NCBI RefSeq assembly: GCF_001625015.1
Contig: NZ_LVWJ02000014.1
Span: forward strand, 1,922,001-1,986,000
Length of the DNA stretch: 64,000 nt
Source: Lewinella sp. 4G2
GTDB taxonomy: Bacteria > Bacteroidota > Bacteroidia > Chitinophagales > Saprospiraceae
Reading direction: 5' to 3'
Position numbers and translations under genes: made by a program. Shown piece after piece: positions 43,416 through 51,869 of the stretch. Position 1 is the first letter of the stretch; each line of letters opens with the position of its first letter. Under the pieces are notes generated by a model. It had not been told where the DNA came from, searched no databases, and was given only the letters and a program-made list of their open reading frames with translations.

Positions 43416-43589
43416 TGGGTGCTCATTTGAATGCGTAACCCAAGGTAATCCCTTGCGTTGCGGATTTTGCCGAAAGTTTGTCCGTTTGTAGGCGTACTTG
43501 CCGGAGCGCAGATTTCTGTCCGTAAGCTTGGGGGGAACCGCGAATCAGGTGGCACCGTAGAAAGGGGTGCCGGCTAATAAAACTTTCCT

Positions 43590-43598
43590 TATCTTTGC
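43590..43598 (+). promoter_or_regulatory. -7 box (TATCTTTGC) of rpsF operon
   Basis: A perfect TAnnTTTGC, about 78 bp before rpsF ATG 43676. The -33 element is not clear. Confidence 0.65.
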
Positions 43599-43675
43599 AC
43601 CCCCTTAGCGCGGAGCTCCGGCCCCGTGTTGGGTTTAACCAATTCTTTTCACCTCAATCAGTACGACTGATCCAT

Positions 43676-44146
43676 ATGAGAAATTACGAGACAACTTTTA
43701 TCGTAGATCCGGTGCTGTCGACCGAAGACATTAAGTCGACGGCTCAGACGTACGTAGACACCCTTCAGAAAGAAGGTTGCGAGATTGTATTCGTTGACGA
43801 GATGGGCCTCCGCACCCTCGCCTACGACATCAAGAAGCGCAGCAACGGCGTCTACTACAGCGTAGAGTACACCGCTCCAAATGGTGCATTCCTTAACAAC
43901 TTTGAGCTCGGTATGAAGCGCGACGAGCGCATCCTCCGTTTCCTCACCGTTAGCCTCGACAAGTACGGCGTTCAGTACAACGCCGACAAGCGTGCCGGCA
44001 AGATCGGCAAGGCCAAGCGCAAGAAGCAGGACAAGCCAGCCAAGAACGAACCCGCCGCCCACGGCATCAGCCGTAAGAAGGCCGACGCGCCCAAGCTCTC
44101 CGGTGTTCCTTCCGGCGACGCCGAAAGCTTCAAAGAAGAAGAGTAA
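43676..44146 (+). CDS. rpsF: 30S ribosomal protein S6
   Basis: 156 residues from ATG 43676 (MRNYETTFIVDPVLSTEDI). S6 binds 16S rRNA with S18. The ferredoxin-like core (residues 1-95, with DEMGLRTLAYDIKKRSNGVYYSVEYTA and KRDERILRFLTV) is followed by a long basic, Lys/Ala/Pro-rich tail (about 60 residues) of the kind common in Bacteroidota S6. First gene of rpsF-rpsR-rplI. Confidence 0.97.
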   Translation: MRNYETTFIVDPVLSTEDIKSTAQTYVDTLQKEGCEIVFVDEMGLRTLAYDIKKRSNGVYYSVEYTAPNGAFLNNFELGMKRDERILRFLTVSLDKYGVQYNADKRAGKIGKAKRKKQDKPAKNEPAAHGISRKKADAPKLSGVPSGDAESFKEEE

Positions 44147-44173
44147 TTCGTTAATCCCCTAAATTAGACAATC

Positions 44174-44440
44174 ATGGCATCTAGAGATGACATCAAGTTC
44201 TTGTCCAATCCAAAGATTGGCGGACGCAAAAAAAAGTACTGCCGTTTCAAGCGTTACGGTATCAAGTACATCGACTACAAAGATCCTGACTTCCTCCTCA
44301 CTTTCGTGAACGAGCAGGGCAAGATCCTCCCCCGCCGCATCACCGGCAACAGCCTCAAGTACCAGCGCAAGATCGGCACGGCCATCAAGCGCGCGCGTCA
44401 CCTGGCCATGTTGCCTTACCTGACGGACCTTTTGAAGTAA
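44174..44440 (+). CDS. rpsR: 30S ribosomal protein S18
   Basis: 88 residues. S18 pairs with S6 in the small-subunit platform. Sequence [64 protein letters not shown] is textbook S18. Follows rpsF by 27 bp. Confidence 0.98.
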   Translation: MASRDDIKFLSNPKIGGRKKKYCRFKRYGIKYIDYKDPDFLLTFVNEQGKILPRRITGNSLKYQRKIGTAIKRARHLAMLPYLTDLLK

Positions 44441-44449
44441 ATAGTTTCG

Positions 44450-44510
44450 AGTTGCGAGTATCAAGTTGCAAGACTTGTCACTCGCAACTCGATACTTAAT
44501 ACTCGCAACT
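44450..44510 (+). repeat. Inverted repeat of TTGCGAG/CTCGCAA units between rpsR and rplI
   Basis: A 17-bp inverted repeat with one mismatch (44450-44466 with 44494-44510) and a further CTCGCAACTC copy at 44480-44490 that could pair alternatively with the left arm. It starts 10 bp after the rpsR stop. Confidence 0.8.
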
Positions 44511-44571
44511 AATAACTAACCACTACTCCAATAGGGCACTGCCCTGAAAGAGTGGGACAACATAATTCAAC

Positions 44572-45018
44572 ATGAAAGTAATTATGCTGAAAGACGTCGA
44601 TAAAGTCGGCGATAAGCACGAAGTAATCACGGTAAAGAACGGTTTCGGCCGCAATTTCCTCCTCCCCCGTGGCCTGGCCATCATCGCTAATGAGTCCAAC
44701 ATGGGCCGTCTGAACGAGATGATCCGCCGCGAAGATGCACAAGAGGCTAAGCGCCTGGACGTTTACAAAGAGATCGCCGAGAAACTCAAGGGCCAGGTCG
44801 TCAAAATTGGCGCCAAGGCAGGAGCAACTGGCCGTATCTTTGGTTCCATCACTGAACTCTCCGTTAAGCAGCAGCTGGAAGAGCAGTTCGGCGTAACCGT
44901 TGAGCGCAAGAAGATCAACCTTCCGGAAGACGCGAAGGAGATCGGTACCTACCCGCTCATCCTCAAGCTTCACCCCGAAGTGACGCACGAGATGCAGTTG
45001 GAACTGGTACAGGAGTAG
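44572..45018 (+). CDS. rplI: 50S ribosomal protein L9
   Basis: 148 residues. L9 binds 23S rRNA at the L1-stalk side. The N-terminal domain MKVIMLKDVDKVGDKHEVITVKNGFGRNFLLPRGLA is canonical, with a long connecting helix and a second domain (KIGAKAGATGRIFGSIT). Third gene of the operon; a 131-bp gap with a large inverted repeat separates it from rpsR. A strong terminator follows at 45047. Confidence 0.98.
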   Translation: MKVIMLKDVDKVGDKHEVITVKNGFGRNFLLPRGLAIIANESNMGRLNEMIRREDAQEAKRLDVYKEIAEKLKGQVVKIGAKAGATGRIFGSITELSVKQQLEEQFGVTVERKKINLPEDAKEIGTYPLILKLHPEVTHEMQLELVQE

Positions 45019-45046
45019 AGGAGATTAACACCTTTACGACTCGATT

Positions 45047-45085
45047 AAAAAAGTCGCTATCCTTAATTGGGTAGCGACTTTTTTA
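45047..45085 (+). terminator. Strong terminator after rplI
   Basis: AAAAAAGTCGCTATCC (45047-45062) pairs with GGGTAGCGACTTTTTT (45069-45084) around a 6-base loop, with A- and T-runs on both sides, so it can work for both strands (the ABC permease converges). Confidence 0.9.
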
Positions 45086-45107
45086 GTAGCGTAGTATTGT
45101 AGTCGGG

Positions 45108-45136
45108 TAGTCGGGTAGTACCGTACTACCCGACTA
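45108..45136. repeat. Perfect 13-bp hairpin of TAGTCGGG/CCCGACTA units
   Basis: TAGTCGGGTAGTA (45108-45120) and TACTACCCGACTA (45124-45136) pair perfectly around CCG. A further TAGTCGGG unit lies just to the left (45100-45107). The right arm overlaps the stop codon of the ABC permease (45134-45136). Same GACTA core as the panB octads. Confidence 0.85.
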
Positions 45137-46384
45137 ACTCCTCATCGCCTCCACCGGGTCCATACTTGCCGCCTGGCTCGCCGGAATCACACCCGCCAGA
45201 ACGCCAACGGCGGCGGAAAGACCGATGCCGAGTAATGCGTTCTTGAGGGAGAGCACGATGGAGAAGTCCTCCATGAAATTGTTCAGGATACTGGTGCCAA
45301 TAAACACGAGCGCCAGCCCGGCCAAACCACCAATCAGGCAAAGGATGACGGACTCCGTCAGGAACTCCAGTAGGATCACGAATTGTCGGGCACCGAGGGC
45401 TTTTTTGACCCCGATCAAACCGGTCCGCTCTTTGACCGAAACGAACATGATGTTGGCTACACTGATCACGCCGACAATGATGGAGAAGCCACCGATGAGC
45501 CAGCCCATCAGGTTCAGTACGCCGAAGAAGGAGCCCAAAGCATCGGCCATCATGCTTAGTTCATTGAGGGCGAAGTTGTCGTCCTCCCGGGGCCGCAGCC
45601 GGCGGTTGGCGCGGATGACGCCACGGATCTCATCTTGCAACTGTGCGGTCGTGATGCCATCTTTTGCTTTGACGCCCACCGTGCCACCGTACTGATTGCG
45701 GTTCTTCAGATTGATGAACCGCGCGGCGTTGGTATAGCTCACTACGATGGCATCGTCGAAGTCGAGTGGGTTGATAAGGTCGCCTCCAGATGGCTTGAAG
45801 ACGCCGAGTACCTGGTATTTACGGCCACCCATTTTCACCATTTTGCCAATGGGGTCGATGGTGCCGAATAACTCGTCCGCAATCGTAGCGCCGATGATCA
45901 GTTTATCCGCCCCACTATTGTATTCGCCTGGCGTCCAGTAACGACCCTTTTCAATTTCAATATTGAAGATGCGCTCCATTTCGTAGGTCGTCACGAAGAG
46001 GTAGCCGCCTTCCACACTGTTTTTGCGGTATTTCAGGGCCTTCGATCCGGGCACCGTCCAGTACGAAACGAGGCTGGCGGTAGCCATATTTTTCTTCAGC
46101 GCCTCGTAGTCGTCGTGGTCGGGGTAGGGGCGTTGGAAGAATTCCCACCAATCGCCGCTGTTATCCTTCCAGGGCCACTTATCGATGTACACCACGTCGT
46201 CGCCCAGTTTAGCTAGGCTACCGTTCAGGCTGTCCTCGAGCGAATCAACCGCCGAAAGCACCCCGATGATGCAAAAGATCCCGATCGAAATACCAAGTAG
46301 CGAAAGGAAGGCCCGCAGTTTATTACCCGCCAACTGCGCCATTGCCTGGCGTACACTTTCGGTGAAGACTTTCAGAAAAAGCAT
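45134..46384 (-). CDS. ABC transporter permease, MacB/FtsX type
   Basis: 416 residues with four membrane helices: one N-terminal (LSLLGISIGIFCIIGVLSAV), then a periplasmic MacB-like domain (about 45-270, with VVYIDKWPWKDNSGD), then three C-terminal helices ending in ASMDPVEAMRS, the FtsX hallmark. These permeases work as mechanotransmitters for export or signalling with a MacB-type ATPase. No ATPase gene is adjacent. The substrate is unknown. Confidence 0.9.
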   Translation of the reverse strand: MLFLKVFTESVRQAMAQLAGNKLRAFLSLLGISIGIFCIIGVLSAVDSLEDSLNGSLAKLGDDVVYIDKWPWKDNSGDWWEFFQRPYPDHDDYEALKKNMATASLVSYWTVPGSKALKYRKNSVEGGYLFVTTYEMERIFNIEIEKGRYWTPGEYNSGADKLIIGATIADELFGTIDPIGKMVKMGGRKYQVLGVFKPSGGDLINPLDFDDAIVVSYTNAARFINLKNRNQYGGTVGVKAKDGITTAQLQDEIRGVIRANRRLRPREDDNFALNELSMMADALGSFFGVLNLMGWLIGGFSIIVGVISVANIMFVSVKERTGLIGVKKALGARQFVILLEFLTESVILCLIGGLAGLALVFIGTSILNNFMEDFSIVLSLKNALLGIGLSAAVGVLAGVIPASQAASMDPVEAMRS

Positions 46385-46472
46385 GGCGGGGGGGATTATT
46401 CCAATTTGGTAAGATCAATCACCAGAAGGGGACGATGGTTTAGGAAGCACCCATTTATAACTGAATTATGCG

Positions 46473-46489
46473 GGCGCTGCCGCAGGTGC
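46473..46489 (-). repeat. 17-mer repeat (exact), intergenic
   Basis: The plus strand reads GGCGCTGCCGCAGGTGC, about 90 bp upstream of the permease start and 250 bp upstream of queA. Confidence 0.9.
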
Positions 46490-46678
46490 GGTGTAGGGGG
46501 CGTTCCGTAACCTTAAAGGTAAGTACTACCCCAAGGTTGACGGCCGCATATCGACGAATGGGCCATCCGCAGGGATGAAGGTGGGGAACAATGCTTTTTA
46601 GTGGATAGAACTTTAGTTAGCGCCCAAGCCTTATTAAATGGATGCCCCCAGGAGGGCGGCCAAACGTAGAGAATCCTT

Positions 46679-46687
46679 TACCTTTGC
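46679..46687 (+). promoter_or_regulatory. -7 box (TACCTTTGC) of queA
   Basis: A perfect TAnnTTTGC about 50 bp before ATG 46738. It lies in a frame that is open from 46642, so it favours the downstream ATG. Confidence 0.65.
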
Positions 46688-46737
46688 CCGTTCATCCGGG
46701 CGTAGCCTTTCCGAAAATCAACAGAACCCCACAGGGA

Positions 46738-47802
46738 ATGAGGACAAAATTATCACAATTCAAGTTCGAGCTCAACGATAAACTGATCGCCAAAACGCCT
46801 ACCAAGCGGAGAGACGACAGCCGTCTGATGGTCGTTAACCGCGAGACGGGCACCATTGAGCACAAAATGTTCAGCGATCTGCTGGACTACTACGAAGAAG
46901 GTGATTCCCTCGTCTTTAATAATACCAAGGTCTTCCCCGCCCGTATGTATGGGCTAAAAGAAAAGACCCAGGCCCGTATCGAGGTCTTCCTATTGCGCGA
47001 ACTCAACGCTCAGGCTCGCCTGTGGGACGTGTTGGTGGACCCCGCCCGCAAGATCCGCGTTGGTAACAAACTGTACTTCAACGACAAGAAGGGCAACAAT
47101 CGTCTCGTCGCCGAAGTAGTGGACAATACCACCAGCCGTGGCCGGACGATCCGTTTCCTCTACGATGGGCCGAACGATGAGTTCCGGAAGATCCTCCACT
47201 CGTTAGGCAATACCCCCCTCCCGAAAGTGCTGGAGCGGGAGCCCGATAGCCGGGATGCCGAACGCTACCAAACCGTCTTCGCCAAGGAGATCGGTGCCGT
47301 CGCCGCCCCCACCGCCGGCCTCAACTTCAGCCGTGAGACACTGATGCGGATGGAGCTGAAGGGCATCAAGAAAGCCGAGATCACCCTTCACCTTGGTTTG
47401 GGGACTTTCCGCGACATCGAAGTAGAAGATCTGTCCAAACACAAAATGGACGCTGAGTACTTCAAGGTCACTCAGGAAGCCGCAGACATCGTCAATGCTA
47501 CTAAGAAGGATGGTGGCTTGGTGTGCGCCGTCGGTACCACTGCCCTCCGTGCCTGTGAGGACAGCGTCAGTGCTGAGCGCTTGCTAGCTACGAACGAGGG
47601 TTGGACGAACCGTTTCATCTTCCCTCCCTACAAGTTCCACATCCCCGACCACTTGTTGACGAGCTTCCACCTGCCGAAGAGTAGCCTGTTCATCGTCACC
47701 TGTGCTTTCGGTGGCATTGATCTCATCCTGGAAGCGTACGCCCAGGCCCAGAAGGAGAAATACAAGTTCTTTGCCTACGGCGACGCGATGCTGATCATCT
47801 GA
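46738..47802 (+). CDS. queA: S-adenosylmethionine:tRNA ribosyltransferase-isomerase
   Basis: 354 residues from ATG 46738, after the -7 box. QueA converts preQ1 to epoxyqueuosine in tRNA anticodons. Family motifs: [117 protein letters not shown] and the C-terminal [28 protein letters not shown]. The family's usual R.DSRLLV core is kept. The gene ends in a terminator at 47833. Confidence 0.97.
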   Translation: MRTKLSQFKFELNDKLIAKTPTKRRDDSRLMVVNRETGTIEHKMFSDLLDYYEEGDSLVFNNTKVFPARMYGLKEKTQARIEVFLLRELNAQARLWDVLVDPARKIRVGNKLYFNDKKGNNRLVAEVVDNTTSRGRTIRFLYDGPNDEFRKILHSLGNTPLPKVLEREPDSRDAERYQTVFAKEIGAVAAPTAGLNFSRETLMRMELKGIKKAEITLHLGLGTFRDIEVEDLSKHKMDAEYFKVTQEAADIVNATKKDGGLVCAVGTTALRACEDSVSAERLLATNEGWTNRFIFPPYKFHIPDHLLTSFHLPKSSLFIVTCAFGGIDLILEAYAQAQKEKYKFFAYGDAMLII

Positions 47803-47832
47803 CCCCCTCCGTTACCGATGCCAATTTAGTAG

Positions 47833-47866
47833 AAAGGCCGTTACGTTCAGCGTAGCGGCCTTTTTG
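47833..47866 (+). terminator. Terminator after queA
   Basis: AAAGGCCGTTACG (47833-47845) pairs with CGTAGCGGCCTTT (47851-47863), one mismatch, 5-base loop, T-run at 47861-47865. Confidence 0.9.
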
Positions 47867-47895
47867 CGTGGGGGAGTGTGAGTCCTAATTACTTT

Positions 47896-47912
47896 GCACC
47901 TGCGCGAGCGCC
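47896..47912 (+). repeat. 17-mer repeat, degenerate (15/17)
   Basis: GCACCTGCGCGAGCGCC. The flanking TTT and CAAA match the flanks of the copies at 7644 and (in part) 38332, which supports it as a true family member. Confidence 0.7.
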
Positions 47913-48049
47913 CAAACTCGTCCCGCTTTCTACCGAAGGCAGGGCTTGGTAAGGATAGTCGGGGACCAATGACCTTATTCTTCATAATAATCTGTGGAAA
48001 GGAACCCGCGCTATTGCGTGATATTGGATAAATCGGCTCATAACTAATT

Positions 48050-48083
48050 GTATACGTATTTATTCGCAAGTATACGTTTATTT
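48050..48083 (+). promoter_or_regulatory. Two GTATACG boxes 20 bp apart
   Basis: GTATACGTATTTATT (48050) and GTATACGTTTATTT (48070) are direct repeats spaced 20 bp, about two helical turns, in an AT-rich stretch about 70 bp upstream of the gene at 48151. Operator-like, by inference. Confidence 0.45.
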
Positions 48084-48150
48084 GACTACTGCCGTTTGGG
48101 GGCGGCTTGATGTTTGTGCCATCAAATCACCCGCTAATTCTGCTACAGAC

Positions 48151-48906
48151 ATGAAAGCACAGCAACTACTCCGTATTGTAACGGACCTCGAAGGAGGCAT
48201 CGACCCTACTACCCAACACCCTTTTGATCTGGCTACCTCCTCCATCGCGGTGCCGGACGTTCGTGCAGCCCTCTCCGAACTCAAACTGGTACTTACGGAG
48301 GGTAGCGCGAGTAACGAAAGTATACCAGATACTTTGCTGCTGGAGACCCACCGAGAGTTGGTGGCCCTCGGCTACCAGCCCGTGCCGGAGCAATTGGTGC
48401 GCGTGCTCCGTGGGAGCCGCTCGATCGCTGACGCGAACCTGAAGGCTGTGACTGCCTACGGGACGCTACGTGCGAAATACAGCAAACGCTACATTATCCA
48501 GACCATCGCGGATTTTGCCCGTCGCCACTCCGCTCTCTTTGCTAATTCGGGTGTAATAGCACCTAAACCAAAAAAGGAACGGTCGCCGCATTTGGACTTA
48601 CCCTTCTTTCGGGAGGAGCGTTTCGACAAACTGACGGACGAAAAAGCGCTGGAATTGAAGACCGAAATCGATAAATTGGGCTTTGCGCGCCCGACGGACA
48701 AATTGCCGGAATTTAAACGCCGCGCCCGCAAGAATTACCCGAGGGCGTACGAGCCGTGGACGCGCGCGGAACATGCTCTCCTGATCGAAACGATGTGCTA
48801 TACCAATGATGCGGAACGAATCGCTACGTTATTCGGGCGCACGGCCAAATCGATCACCGATGCGGGGCTAAAATTGATCTACAACAGCAAGCAGAATGCG
48901 GCCTGA
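48151..48906 (+). CDS. Unknown protein with Myb/SANT-like C-terminus
   Basis: 251 residues from ATG 48151; an upstream extension to 48082 runs through the second GTATACG box and is unlikely. The N-terminal 110 residues are helical (ALSELKLVLTEG, LLLETHRELVALGY). The centre (RAKYSKRYIIQTIADFARRHSALF) is basic. The C-terminal EPWTRAEHALLIETMCYTNDAERIATLFGRTAKSITDAGLKLIYN has the W-spaced, three-helix look of Myb/SANT/trihelix DNA-binding domains. No family name could be assigned; DNA binding is an inference. Confidence 0.75.
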   Translation: MKAQQLLRIVTDLEGGIDPTTQHPFDLATSSIAVPDVRAALSELKLVLTEGSASNESIPDTLLLETHRELVALGYQPVPEQLVRVLRGSRSIADANLKAVTAYGTLRAKYSKRYIIQTIADFARRHSALFANSGVIAPKPKKERSPHLDLPFFREERFDKLTDEKALELKTEIDKLGFARPTDKLPEFKRRARKNYPRAYEPWTRAEHALLIETMCYTNDAERIATLFGRTAKSITDAGLKLIYNSKQNAA

Positions 48907-49287
48907 TGGAATTGAGGCGGTCCTAAGCCATGTTTAAGTGGAAGAAGGAGGTTTTGATGAACCTTCATTTTCTGAGGGGAAAGTTTTGCCGTACGAAAGG
49001 ATGGCCGTCAGAATAAACGGTTATCCATAGCAGCGAATATTCGCTTAGCAATAGGGTAGTTGGAGTGGTCTCCGAATAATCTACGGAGCAAGTGTGGCGA
49101 GCGACAAACTTTTGTTATTTCGGCCTCAAAGTTATAATTTCGCGTTCGCTCACAATACCGCGGCCTTAACGGTAGTTAATTTCCCGTTAATGTGGTGTTG
49201 GCCACAGAGAACAAAACCTCATTTTTAAACGGGTAAGAGACCAAAGTCTTCTTTCATCATCTCTCCCAAACTTACCGCTCTAATATA
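48907..49287. promoter_or_regulatory. Upstream region of gldLMN, with promoter candidate
   Basis: 380 bp without a gene. TTTG at 49111-49114 and TATAATTTC at 49133-49141 are spaced 18 bp, close to the Bacteroidota layout (TTTG, about 19 bp, TAnnTTTG). This would give a leader of about 140 bases for gldL. Confidence 0.5.
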
Positions 49288-49896
49288 ATGGCTCTAACTA
49301 AGTCCCCCGCCTTTAAGTACGTTAAGAACTTCATCATCGGTGTCGGCGCCGCTATCGTAATGCTTGGTGCCCTCTACAAAATCCAGTCCTGGGAAAACCC
49401 CGCGTGGTTGCCCGAAGGTTGGGACCTCATCACGATCGGTCTCGGTGTAGAAGCATTCCTCTTCCTCCTCCTCGGCGTTCTCGGCCCTGAGCCGGACTAC
49501 TACTGGGATAAACTCTACCCCGGTCTTTCTTCCTACAACGCTGACGTGCAGCCCCTCGCTACCGGTACTGGTGTGATGACTACCCCCGCCGCTCAACTCA
49601 ACGGCGAAGTCGTCGAGCAGCAACTCGGCGGTATGTTGACTGAGCTCCAAACCATGTCGAAAAGCATGAGTAGCCTTAAGGCACTACAGGAAGCTGACTT
49701 CTCCGGAACCAGCGCCCAGATCAAGCAGATGGGTAACTTCTACGCCAAGCTCAACGAAGCCATGGCTGACCTCGCCGCTACCGCCGAGGACACGAAGACC
49801 TACAAGAAGAACATGGCCGAACTGAATGGCAACCTGACCACGCTCAACAGCGTCTACGGTAACATGATCAGCGCCATGCGCGCGCCTCAGGCCTAA
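49288..49896 (+). CDS. gldL: Gliding motility/T9SS motor protein GldL
   Basis: 202 residues. Two N-terminal membrane helices (NFIIGVGAAIVMLGALYKIQSW, WDLITIGLGVEAFLFLLLGVLG) are followed by PEPDYYWDKLYPGL and a cytoplasmic helical tail. GldL forms the pentameric ring around a GldM dimer; the pair is the proton-driven motor of the T9SS. The Glu in GLGVEAFLF and the charged residue near KIQSW fit the known functional positions. First gene of gldL-gldM-gldN; gldK is not upstream. Confidence 0.95.
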   Translation: MALTKSPAFKYVKNFIIGVGAAIVMLGALYKIQSWENPAWLPEGWDLITIGLGVEAFLFLLLGVLGPEPDYYWDKLYPGLSSYNADVQPLATGTGVMTTPAAQLNGEVVEQQLGGMLTELQTMSKSMSSLKALQEADFSGTSAQIKQMGNFYAKLNEAMADLAATAEDTKTYKKNMAELNGNLTTLNSVYGNMISAMRAPQA

Positions 49897-50040
49897 GTGA
49901 ACCACGCTATCCGTCTCTAAACAATCATCTTGCTCCGCGTACGATGATTTAGAAATGGGGTTCAACAACTCTCCAATTACAAACTATACTCCGGGTGTGG
50001 GAAGTGCGACTTCTTCGCCCAGAGCCTTAATATATATTAT

Positions 50041-51690
50041 ATGTCAATTCCAAAGGAACCCCGGCAGCTAATGATCAACATCATGTACCTGGTACTGATG
50101 GCGCTGCTGGCCCTGAACGTTTCCGCCGAGGTGATGAATGCTTTTCACACCCTGGATGAAGGAAATAAAAATTCCATCGCTACCGTCAATGAGCAGCTGA
50201 AAGGCACCGTTGAAGGTCTCGACGGATTGTTGAAGGACGACTCTAAAGCAAAATTCCGCCCCATCCAGCCGGCCATTGCTAACGTTCGTGCCATCTCTGA
50301 TCAACTATCTAGTTACGTTACTGACCTTAGTAACGAGTTGATTGACCTTTCTGGCAATAACAATAATGAGCTTGACGAAGGCGATTACAAAGACTACGAA
50401 AACGGAGTCATCAAGGGCAAGAAGAACAAGGATGTCCCTACCCGTGTCCTCGTCTACGGCGAAGATGGAGCAGGTGGTGAACCCGGTAAGGGCGAAGACC
50501 TGAAAAATGAGATCCAGCGCACAGCCGACGAACTAATTGCTGCCTACTCCGCCTTGCTCACCGAGCACGGTGAAACATTCGGTCTGCAGGAAGCTGAAAT
50601 CCAGACCCGTATCAACAACGTCAAGAACAATATGCCATTGGCGGTTGATGACGAGGAGTGGAGAAATGCTGCCGATAAAAAGGAGAGCTGGGCCGACTAC
50701 AAGTTTGGCCACATGCCCGTTGCTGCGGTGCTTCCGCTGCTGTCTCAGATTCAGTCTGACCTGAAGTCAACCGAAGCCAACATGATTAACGATATGGTTA
50801 GCCTCGCGGGTGGCCGTACGATTGAAATTGACAAGTTCTTCCCGGTATTCTCTGCGGACCGTAGCTACGTTATTAGTGGTGAGAAGATCAACGCCAAGGT
50901 ATCCGTAGGTTCTTACTCTTCAAGTCTGGATCCAAGTAACGTTCGCCTTACGGTAAACGGTCAGGCACTTCGCTTGAACGCTGACGGTACTGCTGACTAC
51001 TCCATTACTGGAACTGGATCAGGCCAAAAGTCAATCAGCACCGCCGTTGCCGTAACGAACCCACTCACGGGTGAAGTGACACGTGGTGAAGGCAAGTTCA
51101 CTTACGAAGTGGGTCAGCGCTCCGTCGCCGTATCCGCCGACAAGATGAACGTATTCTACATGGGCGTCGAAAACCCGCTTACCGTGTCTGCCGCAGGTGT
51201 ACCCTCCGGTGATGTTCGCGTAAATGTATCCGGAGCAGCTCAGAAAAAATCTGGTAGTGGTAGCAAGTTTATTATCACTGGTACTAGCCAGGGAGAGGCA
51301 ACGGTAACTGTCTCTGCCAAAGGGCAGAATCTCGGCACCTTCCCCTTCCGCGTGAAGCGCATTCCCAACCCGGTTCCCGTAGTAGGTAACTCTAAGGGTG
51401 GTAAGATTCCAATTACGCAATTCAAAGGTCAGAAAGGTATTTTCGCTAAACTCGAAAGCTTTGACTTTGATGCGCGCTGTGAAATCGCCGGCTATGAGTT
51501 GGTGTACGTCCCCAAGCGGGATGATCCACTGATCAGTAATAACGCTGGCCAGACCTTCAACCAAAAGTCCAAGCAGCTCATCGCTCGTGCTCGTCCGGGT
51601 GACAGCTTCTACGCCAACAACATTAAGGCGCGTTGCCCCGGTGATCAGGGCCCCCGCGCACTGGGTTCTATCGCGTTCCAGCTACAGTAA
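50041..51690 (+). CDS. gldM: Gliding motility/T9SS motor protein GldM
   Basis: 549 residues, full length. One membrane helix (MINIMYLVLMALLALNVSAEVMNAF, with the conserved Glu of the motor helix) and four periplasmic domains: a helical stalk (to about 245), a beta domain starting GRTIEIDKFFPVFSADRSYV, then FTYEVGQRSVAVSADKMNVFYMGVENPL and a last domain with FDARCEIAGYELVYVPKRDDP. It rotates inside GldL and passes energy to GldK/GldN in the outer periplasm. The gap to gldL is 144 bp. Confidence 0.97.
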   Translation: MSIPKEPRQLMINIMYLVLMALLALNVSAEVMNAFHTLDEGNKNSIATVNEQLKGTVEGLDGLLKDDSKAKFRPIQPAIANVRAISDQLSSYVTDLSNELIDLSGNNNNELDEGDYKDYENGVIKGKKNKDVPTRVLVYGEDGAGGEPGKGEDLKNEIQRTADELIAAYSALLTEHGETFGLQEAEIQTRINNVKNNMPLAVDDEEWRNAADKKESWADYKFGHMPVAAVLPLLSQIQSDLKSTEANMINDMVSLAGGRTIEIDKFFPVFSADRSYVISGEKINAKVSVGSYSSSLDPSNVRLTVNGQALRLNADGTADYSITGTGSGQKSISTAVAVTNPLTGEVTRGEGKFTYEVGQRSVAVSADKMNVFYMGVENPLTVSAAGVPSGDVRVNVSGAAQKKSGSGSKFIITGTSQGEATVTVSAKGQNLGTFPFRVKRIPNPVPVVGNSKGGKIPITQFKGQKGIFAKLESFDFDARCEIAGYELVYVPKRDDPLISNNAGQTFNQKSKQLIARARPGDSFYANNIKARCPGDQGPRALGSIAFQLQ

Positions 51691-51744
51691 ACCGTTAAGG
51701 TGTTGTGGCCAGTTTGGCTGCTGACCTAATAAAGCGGATATTTG

Positions 51745-51782
51745 CGAGCCTTCGCCCACCGATGATTCGGGGCGGAGGCTCG
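51745..51782 (+). terminator. Hairpin between gldM and gldN
   Basis: CGAGCCTTCGCCC (51745-51757) pairs with GGGCGGAGGCTCG (51770-51782), one mismatch. T-run is weak, so it may only weaken read-through to gldN. Confidence 0.65.
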
Positions 51783-51869
51783 TTAATTTACCGCGGTGCT
51801 CACACTACGCGTTGGTGCTGTGGCGTTTGATCTATCGAATCAGCTCTTTTTCTTCCAATCAACCCCTCC

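Larger units (their letters stand above)
46385..46737. other. Divergent intergenic region with promoter and 17-mer
   Basis: About 350 bp between the permease start and queA. It holds an exact 17-mer repeat (46473-46489) and the queA -7 box (46679-46687); no gene is seen. Confidence 0.7.
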
